Positions 6,436 to 7,426 of a DNA stretch of 7,426 bases are shown piece after piece (position 1 is the first letter of the stretch; each line of letters starts with the position of its first letter). The notes below the pieces were generated by a model. The model was not told where the DNA came from. It did not search any database and saw nothing but the letters and a program-made list of their open reading frames with translations. Position numbers and translations under genes: made by a program. This stretch comes from Bacillota bacterium (GTDB taxonomy: Bacteria; Bacillota; Clostridia; Acetivibrionales; Acetivibrionaceae): NCBI GenBank assembly GCA_023421115.1, contig JAEZUI010000197.1, positions 1-7,426 on the forward strand, read 5' to 3'.

Positions 6436-6568
6436 ATCTTTACCTCCCTTTAGACCGTTTCCAAAAATATACTATTAAGTGTTTAAAGTACAATATCTCA
6501 TCTACAAATTTTTAGAAATGGTAACTTTTAAATTTTTATTAATTATTTTAAATACAAAAATATATCTA

Positions 6569-7426
6569 TTAAAGTGTGGACTCTTCAGGATCAACAATGC
6601 ACTCAAGCAGGTAAGGTTTGTCGTCTTCCAACATCTTCTTTAATGCCTTTCTAATATCCTTGTTGTTTGTAATCCTTTGTCCCTCAAACCCATATGCTTT
6701 GAATAAGTCCAGAAAGTCAGGGTTTTCATCAAGGAAAACTTGAGTATATCGGCTGCAATGCCTGATCTTTTGAAGCTCTCGTACCATCCCAAGCCTATAG
6801 TTGTTAAAAATCAATACCTTAACGCCTATTTTATTTTGCTTCATTGTTCCAAGTTCCTGCATTGACATTTGGAAACTTCCGTCACCACCAATACAAATAA
6901 CCTTAGAATCGGGACAAGCAACTTTTGCGCCAATGGCAGCAGGAAGTCCGTACCCCATAGTTCCCATTCCACCTGAAGTTATAAAACTTCCAGGCCTTTT
7001 AACACCAAAATTATTTGCAACCCATATCTGATTCTGTCCAACCTCCGTTGTAACAATCGTATCACTATTAACCATTTCAGTTAGGATAGATAATAGATAT
7101 TTAGGATTAACATAGTCCGAAGTAGTATCGGGGTTTATCTTTACTGAATGCTCTTTTTTCTTCCCTTTAAGTTCTTCAACCCACTCATTTTCTTCTGATT
7201 TCTGCACAACAGCATTAAGCTCTTTTAATATTTTCTTCAAATCTCCTACCACCGGTATGGAAACTTCTATATTTTTGCCTATTTCAGCAGGATCTATGTC
7301 AATGTGAACGATTTTTGCCTTTTTTGCAACTTGGTTTGGCTTGCTCATAGCCCTGTCCCCAACTCTAGCTCCTAAGATAATGATCAAATCCGCATTATTT
7401 ATTGCATAGTTTGCAGCATATACACC
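6569..7426 (-). CDS. ilvB: Acetohydroxyacid (acetolactate) synthase, large catalytic subunit (partial, 3' part)
   Basis: This is the catalytic ThDP/FAD-dependent subunit that condenses pyruvate with pyruvate or 2-ketobutyrate. Only the last 285 residues are in the window. The frame is open to the edge (it begins GVYAANYAINNAD), so the apparent TTG at 7387 is an internal Leu codon. Numbering from the edge: central domain with GARVGDRAM (19-27) and DIDPAEIGKN (43-52); C-terminal ThDP domain with EVGQNQIWVA (128-137), SGGMGTMGYGLPAAIG (151-166) and the ThDP/Mg motif GDGSFQMSMQE (181-191) through NN (208-209). Divergent points: GARVGDR where biosynthetic enzymes usually have GARFDDR; LGMVRELQ (212-219) where the usual form is LGMVRQWQ; and an end at DPEESTL, where many relatives continue with a PMVPPG-like tail. 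These point to a distinct IlvB subfamily rather than a broken gene, since all catalytic motifs seen are intact and ilvN follows. Confidence 0.96.
   Translation of the reverse strand, partial: GVYAANYAINNADLIIILGARVGDRAMSKPNQVAKKAKIVHIDIDPAEIGKNIEVSIPVVGDLKKILKELNAVVQKSEENEWVEELKGKKKEHSVKINPDTTSDYVNPKYLLSILTEMVNSDTIVTTEVGQNQIWVANNFGVKRPGSFITSGGMGTMGYGLPAAIGAKVACPDSKVICIGGDGSFQMSMQELGTMKQNKIGVKVLIFNNYRLGMVRELQKIRHCSRYTQVFLDENPDFLDLFKAYGFEGQRITNNKDIRKALKKMLEDDKPYLLECIVDPEESTL

Noticed and set aside
6801..7031. Plus-strand 76-codon frame opposite ilvB
   Set aside because: It is antisense to the conserved ThDP-binding region of ilvB, which fully explains the open frame.
7385..7387. TTG as the start codon of ilvB
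   Set aside because: The frame stays open to the window edge and the upstream residues (GVYAANYAINNAD) match the IlvB interior. This is a partial gene, not a short one.

Overview
The window looks like a piece of a low-GC Clostridia chromosome, probably near the cellulolytic Clostridium/Ruminiclostridium group. This rests on AT-rich intergenic DNA, strong AGGAGG-type ribosome binding sites, the protein styles and the presence of citramalate synthase. The genus is an inference. The dominant content is a branched-chain amino acid biosynthesis cluster on the minus strand.

Read in the direction of transcription (right to left), the cluster is: 3' part of ilvB (6569-7426, cut by the window edge), ilvN (5923-6435), ilvC (4919-5914), leuA (3130-4647), a citramalate synthase gene cimA (1452-3032), and an 85-residue protein of unknown function (1181-1438). 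IlvB and IlvN form acetohydroxyacid synthase. IlvC carries out the next step towards valine, isoleucine and 2-ketoisovalerate. LeuA draws 2-ketoisovalerate into leucine. CimA makes citramalate from pyruvate and acetyl-CoA, which leads to 2-ketobutyrate and isoleucine without threonine deaminase. ilvD and leuBCD, also needed, are not in the window.

Spacing suggests at least two transcription units. ilvN-ilvC (8 nt) and cimA-unknown gene (13 nt) are tightly packed. The 271-nt leuA/ilvC gap holds a GC-rich terminator-like hairpin with a C7 run and a candidate leuA promoter overlapping an AT-rich inverted repeat. The ilvB/ilvN gap (133 nt) and leuA/cimA gap (97 nt) show no convincing terminator.

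On the left, convergent with the cluster, is a plus-strand gene (258-1118) for a polytopic DUF368 membrane protein of the PopT undecaprenyl-phosphate translocase family. It has a good extended -10 promoter at 162-190 but oddly placed translation signals. A strong hairpin at 1133-1172, with A-run and T-run flanks, can terminate both converging units. The first ~160 nt carry no confident gene, only a perfect 12-bp inverted repeat.

I see no CRISPR array, tRNA, rRNA, transposase gene or phage gene. Most of the window is ordinary biosynthetic chromosome. The items most worth a second look are the unknown 85-residue protein, the divergent IlvB C-terminus, the unusual IlvC cofactor loop, and the leuA/ilvC intergenic region.
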